Assembly (NCBI RefSeq): GCF_032062175.1
Contig: NZ_DAMBQK010000024.1
Span: forward strand, 1 to 64,000
Length of the DNA: 64,000 nt
Origin: Atlantibacter sp032062175
Lineage (GTDB): Bacteria; Pseudomonadota; Gammaproteobacteria; Enterobacterales; Enterobacteriaceae
Direction of reading: 5' to 3'
Position numbers and translations under genes: made by a program. Under the pieces are notes generated by a model. That model worked only from the letters and a program-made list of their open reading frames with translations, ran no database searches and was not told the DNA's origin. This document shows positions 34,111 through 41,631 of the stretch, piece by piece; positions within the stretch are counted from its first letter, which is position 1; each line of letters starts with the position of its first letter.

Positions 34111-34791
34111 ATGCGCCTGTTGTTAGTCGAAGATGAAGAAAAAACGTCAACCTATCTCTCCCGTGCGCTGGGTGAGTCCGGGTTTACGGTAGATGTCTCT
34201 GCAGATGGCGCTGAAGGTCTTCATTACGCGCTGGAGTTCGACTACGACGCGATAATACTGGATGTGATGCTGCCGGGGATGGACGGCTACCGGGTACTCG
34301 AGGGCGTGCGAGCAGCCAAACAGACGCCGGTGCTGATGCTCTCGGCACGGGGATCGGTCGACGAGCGCGTTAAAGGTCTTCGCCTTGGCGCAGATGATTA
34401 TCTCCCTAAGCCCTTTTCTCTTATTGAGCTGGTGGCGCGTATTCAGGCCCTGGTGCGCCGCCGCGCTACGGATGGCGCGGACATCACCCAGCTGCAAATT
34501 CACGATCTGCATCTCGACCTGCTGGCTCGCCGGGTATTTCGCGCCGGTACGCGACTGGAGCTGACGGCGAAAGAATTTTCCCTGCTGAGCCTTCTGGCCC
34601 GGCATCAGGGGGAGATCCTGTCCAAGATGATGATTGCGGAGCAGATATGGGATATGAACTTTGACAGCGATGCCAACGTGGTTGAAGTGGCCATTAAACG
34701 CCTGCGAGCCAAAGTGGATGCGCCGTTCGATATCAAACTGCTGCATACCGTTCGTGGTATGGGGTATGTCCTTGAAGTCCGGTCAGAATAA
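34111..34791 (+). CDS. OmpR-family response regulator (heavy-metal/CusR-HprR type)
   Basis: A 226-residue regulator: receiver MRLLLVEDEEKTSTYLSRAL with acidic pocket, phospho-acceptor Asp near residue 51 in AIILDVMLPGMDGYRVLE, Lys in ADDYLPKPFSLIEL, and a winged-helix DNA-binding domain (LTAKEFSLLSLLARHQGEIL ... VVEVAIKRLRAKVD). Same subfamily as CusR, HprR and CopR. It sits inside the exported redox cluster; palindromes of matching type at 32.8 and 36.2 kb are likely sites. Confidence 0.92.
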   Translation: MRLLLVEDEEKTSTYLSRALGESGFTVDVSADGAEGLHYALEFDYDAIILDVMLPGMDGYRVLEGVRAAKQTPVLMLSARGSVDERVKGLRLGADDYLPKPFSLIELVARIQALVRRRATDGADITQLQIHDLHLDLLARRVFRAGTRLELTAKEFSLLSLLARHQGEILSKMMIAEQIWDMNFDSDANVVEVAIKRLRAKVDAPFDIKLLHTVRGMGYVLEVRSE

Positions 34792-34805
34792 TGAAGGGGA
34801 TAAGC

Positions 34806-36263
34806 ATGCTTAAGCGTTCCATCTCCGTTCACCTGGCGCTGATGTTTGCCTTATCCGCGCTGTTGATTGTGTCCATTATCGGTATCCTGCTCCGAAGCTC
34901 TTTGCATGATTCTTTGCAGAAGCAGATGCACAACGAACTGCTGTTCCGGGAATCATTAATGAGTCCGTGGATCACCGCACGAACCTCGGCTGACGGCTGG
35001 TCACTGCTTGCCAATAAATTCACCGTGTTAACCAATTCTGAAGGTGAACGCGTTCGCTACTGGATAGTGAGCGATAACCCACGCTTTAGCATGGGGGGAA
35101 CGCCGCCGGTGGGTGTTCAGTGGTCTTCTTTACAGGAAGGCTTTAATAAAGTGCCAGGTGCATCAGAAGGTGCCTGCTCGCTGTTTCTGTTAGTGAAAAC
35201 GATCCCCGCCAACGGTGAAAGGCCTGAGCTGCGCTATGTGGTTGCCATCGACTCCACGCCGTACATGGGCACACTCGATGCGTTCACGCGGACATTGCTG
35301 ATCATTACCGCACTGGGCGTCGTGATTGTCGCCTTGCTGGGATACGTCGTTTCAAGGATCGGTCTTCGTCCCGTTGGGGCGCTCAGTAAACAGGCCCGGC
35401 AACTCGCTCCCGGGGACCATGGTCAGCGCCTGAAGACCGAAGCATTACCTGACGAATTACAGCAATTAGCATCATCTTTTAATGGCGTGCTGGAACGGCA
35501 AGAGGTCGCCTGGCGACAACTCGAAAGCTTTAATGCTGATGTTGCGCATGAACTCCGGACCCCACTGACTAATCTGATCGGCCAGACGCAGCTGGGGCTT
35601 TCGCGCCGACGCTCGCAGGATGAACTGGAAGAGTTACTGGGTTCCAATCTGGAAGAACTTGAACGCATGACGTCTATCGTTAACGACATGCTGTTCCTGT
35701 CCCATGCCCATGCGGGTGAACATGCTTCCCAGCTTACGCAGGTGTCCCTGCGCGAAGAAACCCTAAAAACAGCGGAGTATGTGGAACCCTCTTTTGCTGA
35801 AAAACAGCTCTCTCTCGATGTTCAGGGCGACGTCACCGCGGACATCGACCGACGACTGTTCCACCGTTCACTGGCCAATTTACTGGAAAACAGCGCAAGA
35901 CACTCCCCCTCCAACAGTACGGTTACGGTGCGGTTAAGCGAAACCGGTCATCAAGCCTGTGTTGAAGTGTCAAACCCGGGCGATCCAATAGCACCAGAGC
36001 ACTTACACCGGCTTTTCGAGCGGTTCTATCGCGTTGACACCTCCCGGGCCAGGAGTGATACCCATCATGGACTGGGCCTGTCGATCGTGCGTGCCGTCGC
36101 CATTATGCACCGGGGAGATGTCTTTGCCCGTAGTGAAGGTGGCATCAATACTTTTGGCCTCACCTTTGCGCTACAAGCGGATAAAGCGGCAGACAATGCT
36201 CAATCCGGTACTGAGCCGGGACCCGGGTTAGCTGACAGAATTGTCAGGGGGGCGTCAGCCTGA
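34806..36263 (+). CDS. Heavy-metal-type sensor histidine kinase
   Basis: A 485-residue kinase: helix 1 at residues 9-30, periplasmic sensor to about 155, helix 2 (LLIITALGVVIVALLGYVVS), HAMP, H-box FNADVAHELRTPLTNLIGQT with His near 247, N-box LANLLENSARHSP, and GLGLSIVRAVA. AAGGGGATAAGC precedes ATG 34806, favouring it over the ATG at 34791 that overlaps the regulator stop. Partner of the regulator upstream; in CusS/HprS relatives the signal is copper, silver or reactive oxidants. Confidence 0.92.
   Translation: MLKRSISVHLALMFALSALLIVSIIGILLRSSLHDSLQKQMHNELLFRESLMSPWITARTSADGWSLLANKFTVLTNSEGERVRYWIVSDNPRFSMGGTPPVGVQWSSLQEGFNKVPGASEGACSLFLLVKTIPANGERPELRYVVAIDSTPYMGTLDAFTRTLLIITALGVVIVALLGYVVSRIGLRPVGALSKQARQLAPGDHGQRLKTEALPDELQQLASSFNGVLERQEVAWRQLESFNADVAHELRTPLTNLIGQTQLGLSRRRSQDELEELLGSNLEELERMTSIVNDMLFLSHAHAGEHASQLTQVSLREETLKTAEYVEPSFAEKQLSLDVQGDVTADIDRRLFHRSLANLLENSARHSPSNSTVTVRLSETGHQACVEVSNPGDPIAPEHLHRLFERFYRVDTSRARSDTHHGLGLSIVRAVAIMHRGDVFARSEGGINTFGLTFALQADKAADNAQSGTEPGPGLADRIVRGASA
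36232..36247. promoter_or_regulatory. CTGACA-GAAT-TGTCAG operator before the cupin gene
   Basis: Same outer bases and spacing as 32823-32838. It overlaps the 3' end of the kinase gene, about 80 bp before the cupin start, with further GTCAG/TGACGTCA repeats right after it. Confidence 0.5.
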
Positions 36264-36327
36264 CGTCATTACCCTCCCGATAAAATCATCGCAGGCAATC
36301 CCCTCTTCATTGATAAGGACGCTTTGC

Positions 36328-36807
36328 ATGATCGGACATTTACGTTACCTCGGGCTGTTACTGCCCTTCTTCACATTTTCATCCTGGGCAGCGGAACAAA
36401 ATCCCGCTGTCCATATCGCCCCCGCAGGAAGTCAGAATGCGGTGTTCGGGCCAGCCGAGAACTTTACCGATCGTGTCAGGGTTGATCCTCTCTTCAAACC
36501 GGATAACGACATCCCTGTTTCCGGGGCTTATGTCACGTTTGAACCCGGCGCTCGTTCCGCCTGGCATACGCATCCGGCAGGTCAGCGGCTGATTGTGACC
36601 TCGGGTGTTGGGCTCACCCAGCAAGAAGGCCAGCCGGTGCAGGTTATCCGCGCCGGTGACGTTGTCTCTTGCCCGGCGGGCGTCAAACACTGGCACGGGG
36701 CGGCCCCCGGCAGCGCGATGACGCATCTGGCGATAACTGGGATTGTGGATGGCAAAAGCGTTAACTGGATGGAGAAAGTGACAGATGAACAATACCACGC
36801 CCATTAA
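36328..36807 (+). CDS. Exported cupin-domain protein
   Basis: A 159-residue protein with a leader (MIGHLRYLGLLLPFFTFSS, cleavage near WA-A). The single cupin domain shows motif one, FEPGARSAWHTHPAGQRLIV, and motif two, VSCPAGVKHWHGAAPGSAMT, with metal-binding His residues. Resembles the cupins found beside carboxymuconolactone-decarboxylase genes. Start at 36328 begins exactly at the leader. Its end overlaps the next gene by 23 bp. Confidence 0.85.
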   Translation: MIGHLRYLGLLLPFFTFSSWAAEQNPAVHIAPAGSQNAVFGPAENFTDRVRVDPLFKPDNDIPVSGAYVTFEPGARSAWHTHPAGQRLIVTSGVGLTQQEGQPVQVIRAGDVVSCPAGVKHWHGAAPGSAMTHLAITGIVDGKSVNWMEKVTDEQYHAH

Positions 36808-37546
36808 AACATTAGCGGCAGCGGTACTGCTGACCTTTGGTTTTGGTCTCGCGGCACATGCTGCGTCCGTCAATAAAGGAGCCTCAGAAATGAACCACGA
36901 ACAAACGGTTTCAGATACGCTGTCAGCCAGCCAAGAGGCCATCCCGTTGATTGCGGCATCGATGGCCAGCAGTCAGATGGATAAGCTGAATGCAGCCCTG
37001 AATCAGGGTCTTGACGCCGGACTCACGATAAACGAAGCCAAAGAGATTCTCGTCCAGCTTTATGCCTATACGGGCTTCCCGCGTAGCCTCAATGCGCTTA
37101 ATGAACTGTTGAAGGTCGTCGAAGCACGTAAACAACGTGGTATCAAAGACGTTGAGGGTAAAGAACCGGTTGCCCCGATCCCTGTCGGGGATGAGCTTCG
37201 TCGTGTCGGTACCGCAAACCAGACAAAAATCTCAGGCGCTCCCGTCCAAGGCCCGCTGTTTGATTTTGCCCCGGTCATTAACCAGTTCCTGCAAGCGCAT
37301 CTTTTCGGCGACATTTTCGCCCGCGATAACCTCGACTGGCAAAGCCGCGAACTGGCAACGGTTGGCGCATTAGCCGCCACCCCAGGCGTTGAAGCCCAGC
37401 TGTTATCCCATACGCGAGCCAGCATGCGGGTCGGCCTGACGGCAGCGCAGCTGCGCCAGCTGGCACAGGTTCTGCGTGAACATGGCGAAAGTGATGCAGC
37501 AACGCGAGCTGAAAAGGCGCTGCAGCAGGCGCTCGCAAACAAGTAG
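36785..37546 (+). CDS. Exported carboxymuconolactone decarboxylase (CMD/AhpD-like) family protein
   Basis: A 253-residue protein with a signal peptide (cleavage near AHA-A, residue 27). Two CMD-like halves: NEAKEILVQLYAYTGFPRSL and the later DWQSRELATVGALAATPGVE. AhpD's CxxC redox pair is absent (no cysteines seen), so it is more like the decarboxylase branch or a non-redox member. GGAGAAAGTGACAG precedes the ATG. Operon with cupin and flavodoxin genes. Confidence 0.85.
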   Translation: MNNTTPIKTLAAAVLLTFGFGLAAHAASVNKGASEMNHEQTVSDTLSASQEAIPLIAASMASSQMDKLNAALNQGLDAGLTINEAKEILVQLYAYTGFPRSLNALNELLKVVEARKQRGIKDVEGKEPVAPIPVGDELRRVGTANQTKISGAPVQGPLFDFAPVINQFLQAHLFGDIFARDNLDWQSRELATVGALAATPGVEAQLLSHTRASMRVGLTAAQLRQLAQVLREHGESDAATRAEKALQQALANK

Positions 37547-37555
37547 GAGTGGATT

Positions 37556-38140
37556 ATGGAGCATGATCCCAACCGCAGAATGTTAATCACCGCACTTGCC
37601 GGGCTGACGCTTGCGAACGTCTCCCTGGCATCGGCAGCCACCGGAACCGCAAACGTGCAGGGTAAAAGCCGTGTTCTGGTGGCGTACTTTTCCCGCAGCG
37701 GAAATACACGAGTCATTGCGGGCGTCATTCACCGCAGCCTGAATACCGATCTGTTTGAAATCGAACCAGCTACGCCTTATCCGGAAGACTATTTTCAGAC
37801 CGTTGAACAGGCGAAAAATGAGCGTGAGCGAGGCGTAAAACCGGCATTAAAAAATAGCGTTGCAGATATCTCACGTTACGAGACCGTGTATTTAGGCTTT
37901 CCGATCTGGGGGACCAGCGTGCCGCCTGTAGTGCAAGCATTCCTCAGCAGTCACAACCTTGCGGGCAAATTACTCATCCCCTTCATTACTCACGGTGGCT
38001 ACGGTAAAGGAGACAGCGACGACATCCTTACCCGTCTCGCCCCAACTGCGCGTCGGGAAAAACCGCTGGTTATTGAATGCGACCAGGAGCGAAGAACCAC
38101 TGAAACGGTCACCAGTTGGTTAGAGACAATACGCAGTTAA
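37556..38140 (+). CDS. Flavodoxin family protein with export-type leader
   Basis: A 194-residue protein. After a leader with an RR pair (NRRMLITALAGLTLANVSLA) comes the flavodoxin core: VLVAYFSRSGNTRVIAG for the FMN phosphate, then TVYLGFPIWGTSVPPVVQAF and ITHGGYGKGDSDD. The Tat-like leader fits a flavin protein folded in the cytoplasm and exported. TAGGAG lies before the ATG. Together with CMD, cupin and the Tat AKR it suggests a periplasmic redox pathway. Confidence 0.88.
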   Translation: MEHDPNRRMLITALAGLTLANVSLASAATGTANVQGKSRVLVAYFSRSGNTRVIAGVIHRSLNTDLFEIEPATPYPEDYFQTVEQAKNERERGVKPALKNSVADISRYETVYLGFPIWGTSVPPVVQAFLSSHNLAGKLLIPFITHGGYGKGDSDDILTRLAPTARREKPLVIECDQERRTTETVTSWLETIRS

Positions 38141-38247
38141 TCGTCCGCATTCATGAGTCTGCCAAATAAGGGCAATCAGGGAAGCTAAATAATTAACGCT
38201 GACAACTCAGATATGATCGAACGGCAAACATAACAGAGGATGTAATC

Positions 38248-39312
38248 TTGAAGACAATCTTAAAAACGCTGGCCATCTGCATGATGGCGGGTGGCCTGGT
38301 GGCTCAGTCGGTATATGCCGAGCCGCTGGTCATTCAGGAACAAGGAGGCTTTTCTGCTGGTGGCACCATCATCACCGCACCAGGAAAATTTGACGCGAAA
38401 AAGCCGCTGGACTCTGCTGGCCAAACCTATCATGGCGATCATGCCTCAGTGTTCTACCAAATCCCGGAGAATCCGCATAAATACCCTATCGTCATGCTGC
38501 ACGGCGCAGGTCAGTTCTCCCGTACCTGGGAAAGTACCCCGGATGGTCGCGAAGGGTTCCAGAACATCTTCCTGCGTCGCGGGTTCTCAACCTATCTTGT
38601 CGATCAGCCACGTCGGGGCAGCGCCGGACGTACGACTGTAGAAGGTACTGTTACGCCTAAACCGGATGAACAGATGTGGTTCAATCAGTTCCGCGTTGGC
38701 GTGTGGCCAGAGTATTTTAAGGGCGTTCAGTTCTCTCACGACAAAGAAGCACTGAATCAGTATTTCCGTCAGATGACCCCAAATACCGGGCCGTTTGATA
38801 TCAATGTTATCTCTGATGCGATGTCCGCCGTCGTGGATAAATCCGGCCCGGCAATCCTCTTCACCCACTCTCAGGGCGGCGGACCAGGCTGGTACACGGG
38901 GATGAAAAACAACAAGGTCAAAGCCATTATCGCCTTCGAGCCTGGCAGCAGCTTTGTCTTCCCTGAAAAAGAACTCCCAGCCCCTATGCCAAGCGCGTTT
39001 GACACGCTGAAGGGTGAGCCTGTGCCGATGGAGCAGTTTATGGCACTGACCAAAATCCCGATTCTGATTATTTACGGCGATAACATACCGGATAAACCTG
39101 TCGCCATGCCCGCGCAGGACAGCTGGCGCGTACGTCTGGCGATGGCTCGCGAGTGGCGTGATGTGGTGAACAAGCATGGCGGGGATGTGACTGTGACGCA
39201 TCTGCCTGAAGTGGGAATCAAAGGGAATACCCACTTCCCGTTCTCTGATTTAAATAATGTGCAGATTGCTGACCTGGTGAGTAAATTCCTGAAGGAAAAA
39301 GATCTGCAATAG
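38248..39312 (+). CDS. Exported alpha/beta hydrolase (esterase type)
   Basis: A 354-residue hydrolase with a signal peptide (cleavage near VYA-E, residue 25). Oxyanion segment VMLHGAGQFSRTWES, nucleophile Ser in LFTHSQGGGPGWYTG, acid probably in LIIYGDNIPDKP, His in GIKGNTHFPFSD. Such secreted esterases are often found next to CMD and flavodoxin genes. A 107-bp gap from the flavodoxin gene suggests its own promoter. Confidence 0.85.
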   Translation: MKTILKTLAICMMAGGLVAQSVYAEPLVIQEQGGFSAGGTIITAPGKFDAKKPLDSAGQTYHGDHASVFYQIPENPHKYPIVMLHGAGQFSRTWESTPDGREGFQNIFLRRGFSTYLVDQPRRGSAGRTTVEGTVTPKPDEQMWFNQFRVGVWPEYFKGVQFSHDKEALNQYFRQMTPNTGPFDINVISDAMSAVVDKSGPAILFTHSQGGGPGWYTGMKNNKVKAIIAFEPGSSFVFPEKELPAPMPSAFDTLKGEPVPMEQFMALTKIPILIIYGDNIPDKPVAMPAQDSWRVRLAMAREWRDVVNKHGGDVTVTHLPEVGIKGNTHFPFSDLNNVQIADLVSKFLKEKDLQ

Positions 39313-39322
39313 GAAAAGCTAG

Positions 39323-39352
39323 TATTGAGCCTTCATTGATGAAGGCTCAATA
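39323..39352 (+). terminator. Perfect hairpin after the esterase gene
   Basis: Thirteen-base-pair stem TATTGAGCCTTCA / TGAAGGCTCAATA with a four-base loop, 10 bp beyond the stop. No strict U-run follows. Confidence 0.6.
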
Positions 39353-39585
39353 CAAATATAAGCTTTATATAATTAAAAAGGCCTAATCCTGGCGGTAAAT
39401 TATTGAACGTGACTGTCCGTTGTGAGCGAAAAACGGACCTTCAAATCCAAACCGGTTCAATTGATTAACTTTGGCTGTCAGTCAAGCCATCGTTAACATG
39501 AATCCGATCGAAAATTCCTTATCGCATTTTTACAAATACGCAGTGGCAAGAAAGATAGATTCTGGCTCATGACAAGTAGAGTTGT

Positions 39586-40494
39586 TCATTTGTATAAAGA
39601 GACTTCGCCTTCAGGACGCGTTTTGAACCTGCGATGCATCCACAGGTATTGCTCAGGAGCACGGAGAATTTCACGCTCGATGATCTTGTTCATATAAGCC
39701 GCTGCGGCGACCTTGTCTTCCCCTGGATAGCCTGACAACGGATTGCTGATATACATGTGATAACCTTTTTTATCGCTACGTCGAATCATGCTAAGTGTGA
39801 TCAAGTGTGCACCAGCGAGTTTTGACAGAGCATACGTTCCGTTCGTCGTGGCTGCTTTTTTTACCGAGAAAAAAGGTGCAAAAACGCTTCCTTTAGACCC
39901 ATAATCCTGGTCTGGTGCAAACCAAACGGCTTCACCTGCTTTTAGCGCATGAACAAAACCTGATAAATTACGTCGATTAATCATAGCCTTATTTGAACGC
40001 ATACGCCCTTTTGTCTGTACCCATTCCATTAATGGATCATTGTGTGGGCGATACGTTGCCATCATAGGATGGCATAACCCCATTACTCTTCCACACAACT
40101 CAAGGGACATAAAATGAATCCCGACAACCATTACTCCTCTTGTCGCACCGGTCAGGTTTTCAAGCCCTTCGACATCAAACCATTTTTTGACTCTCGCATC
40201 GCTCCAGAACCAGGCCATTCCTGTTTCCATCAGTCCCAGCCCGAGAGAAGCAAAGTTTTTATTGACCATCTGGCTCCGGGCAAACGGTGTCATCTCGGGA
40301 AAGCACAGTTCGATATTTCTAATCGCAATCCCTTCCCGGCGTTTCAGAAAGGGTCTGGATATTGTTCCAAGGCCAGAGCCCAGAATATGTAAAACCGGGT
40401 AAGGAAGTTGAACGAGAAGCCACAGCAGACCCAAACCAGACCAGGTAAGCCAGTGGCGAGGATGAAGTAAATTATGAGTAAAAGTCTGTGCCAT
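39586..40494 (-). CDS. lpxP: LpxP-like Kdo2-lipid IVA palmitoleoyl/lauroyl acyltransferase
   Basis: A 302-residue late acyltransferase of lipid A synthesis. HFMSLELCGRVMGLCHPMMA contains the HX4E catalytic motif, with YRPHNDPLMEWVQTKGRMRS and WFAPDQDYGSKGSVFAPFF following; one N-terminal membrane helix (LLWLLVQLPYPVLHIL). It is closer in pattern to E. coli LpxP than LpxL (for example FDVEGL, MMATYRPHN). LpxP acts at low temperature, and the neighbouring cold-shock genes fit that role. LpxL cannot be excluded without alignment. Confidence 0.8.
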   Translation of the reverse strand: MAQTFTHNLLHPRHWLTWSGLGLLWLLVQLPYPVLHILGSGLGTISRPFLKRREGIAIRNIELCFPEMTPFARSQMVNKNFASLGLGLMETGMAWFWSDARVKKWFDVEGLENLTGATRGVMVVGIHFMSLELCGRVMGLCHPMMATYRPHNDPLMEWVQTKGRMRSNKAMINRRNLSGFVHALKAGEAVWFAPDQDYGSKGSVFAPFFSVKKAATTNGTYALSKLAGAHLITLSMIRRSDKKGYHMYISNPLSGYPGEDKVAAAAYMNKIIEREILRAPEQYLWMHRRFKTRPEGEVSLYK

Positions 40495-40696
40495 AAATTT
40501 CCTTAATGCTAATGAAGGTTATAACGCAAAAGGAAAACAATGAGGCAATTTGTCTTTAGCGATACATTTTGTTTTAGACAATTTAAACCCATCTAAATTC
40601 AGAAAAAATAATTTTGCAATGCCTGGTAAAGAATTTAAAGAGCCAGGAATGAATTGTAAGTCAGCAAATTTATTCTGTTATAAATCCATGGTTTTA

Positions 40697-40969
40697 TCAT
40701 TGATACTCAAGGAATTGTCTTCTTGATTCATCATCATCAAGGTACTCAAAAGAAAAAAGCCGAATTTTGGTAAGTTTATAAAACCACTCACAATCGTTTC
40801 GTTGAATAATTTCGCCTGGTTTGAAACATATCCCGGATGCCATCCGAATAATCGCATATTTACCATTACTAAACCTGACCCGGTGAATACAGAAAGGTTG
40901 ACCGGCCTGCCCGTGACAGCTGTTTGACAGGATATGTCCTTCAATAAAAACAGATTTTTTAGATTTCAT
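40697..40969 (-). CDS. Small protein of unknown function
   Basis: A 90-residue protein (starts MKSKKSVFIEGHILSNSCHG; ends EYLDDDESRRQFLEYQ). Contains HRVRFSNGKYAIIRMASGIC, a beta-rich pattern like an OB or Tudor-like fold, but not assigned. ATG 40969 has GAGGGT upstream. It is the same strand and near the zinc-ribbon and LpxP genes. Confidence 0.6.
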   Translation of the reverse strand: MKSKKSVFIEGHILSNSCHGQAGQPFCIHRVRFSNGKYAIIRMASGICFKPGEIIQRNDCEWFYKLTKIRLFSFEYLDDDESRRQFLEYQ

Positions 40970-41048
40970 TATCATACCCTCGACAACTGCAGTACAGGAG
41001 AAATGTTGTCATTTCCCGACATCACTGACGTTAAGTGGCAGAAGCTGA

Positions 41049-41225
41049 TCAGCCGCCGATACACCAGCATTCTGAAGGTCTGAACAACAGTCCGCAGGCA
41101 GGGCACTCAAGAACCGCATCTTTTCTTAGTTTACCTGCTTTCTGATCGGCTCTGTGTGCGCATACCGGGCAGGCAACATGAACCGGTCTTTCTTTAAAAT
41201 ACCTGAGCCCATTTGTATAAGACAT
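41049..41225 (-). CDS. Mini zinc-ribbon protein (YnfU-like)
   Basis: A 58-residue protein too short for usual gene finding. Reads MSYTNGLRYFKERPVHVACP, then VCAHRADQKAGKLRKDAVLE and CPACGLLFRPSECWC. Two CPxC pairs make one zinc ribbon. E. coli YnfU is a small protein of this kind encoded by a cold-shock gene neighbourhood. A second paralog lies at 50.4 kb at the other side of the glucan synthase gene. Confidence 0.65.
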   Translation of the reverse strand: MSYTNGLRYFKERPVHVACPVCAHRADQKAGKLRKDAVLECPACGLLFRPSECWCIGG

Positions 41226-41378
41226 AAATAACTCTCTGAGGAATACATTAATTATTATACGCTTTACTCTAAAAACAGCCGGGTTAAGTTATGTTGATTT
41301 ATGACTGAATCACGATAGCAGATATTGAAAATTGAACGTCCGATTTATGATATAATACCCTTCCATGAGAAATTTATA

Positions 41379-41612
41379 ATGAAATCAGAAGACACCCTTG
41401 ACTGGTACCCGTCCCAGCTACCGCCAGTAAAAATTATTCTTGGCGAAGCCGTGCTGGCGGTGGGTAAACAGGGCCGACCGATTAATACCCGAACCTTGCT
41501 GGAATACCTTCAGGTCATGCAGGGCAGGCAAAAAAAAAGGGATGACAAAATCGCCATGCAGACAGCGATTGACGTTCTCAGGGATAATCAGCGCATTAAC
41601 GGCAGACGTTAA
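41379..41612 (+). CDS. YmgB/AriR-like small regulator family protein
   Basis: A 77-residue helical protein: ILGEAVLAVGKQGRPINTRT, LLEYLQVMQGRQ, AIDVLRDNQ. The pattern 'ILGEAV..L...G..IN...LL..L' matches YmgB/AriR/YcgZ connector proteins of enterics that act in biofilm, acid and cold responses (often via RcsB). The start at 41379 (after GAGAAATTTATA) fits the family length. Convergent with the glucan synthase gene, 20 bp from its end. Confidence 0.6.
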   Translation: MKSEDTLDWYPSQLPPVKIILGEAVLAVGKQGRPINTRTLLEYLQVMQGRQKKRDDKIAMQTAIDVLRDNQRINGRR

Positions 41613-41631
41613 TGCACCTCCGGGATCAGCG

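Noticed and set aside
40678..40944. 88-codon minus-strand frame overlapping the 90-residue gene
   Set aside because: The alternative frame starting at 40969 has a ribosome site and better composition; only one can be real.
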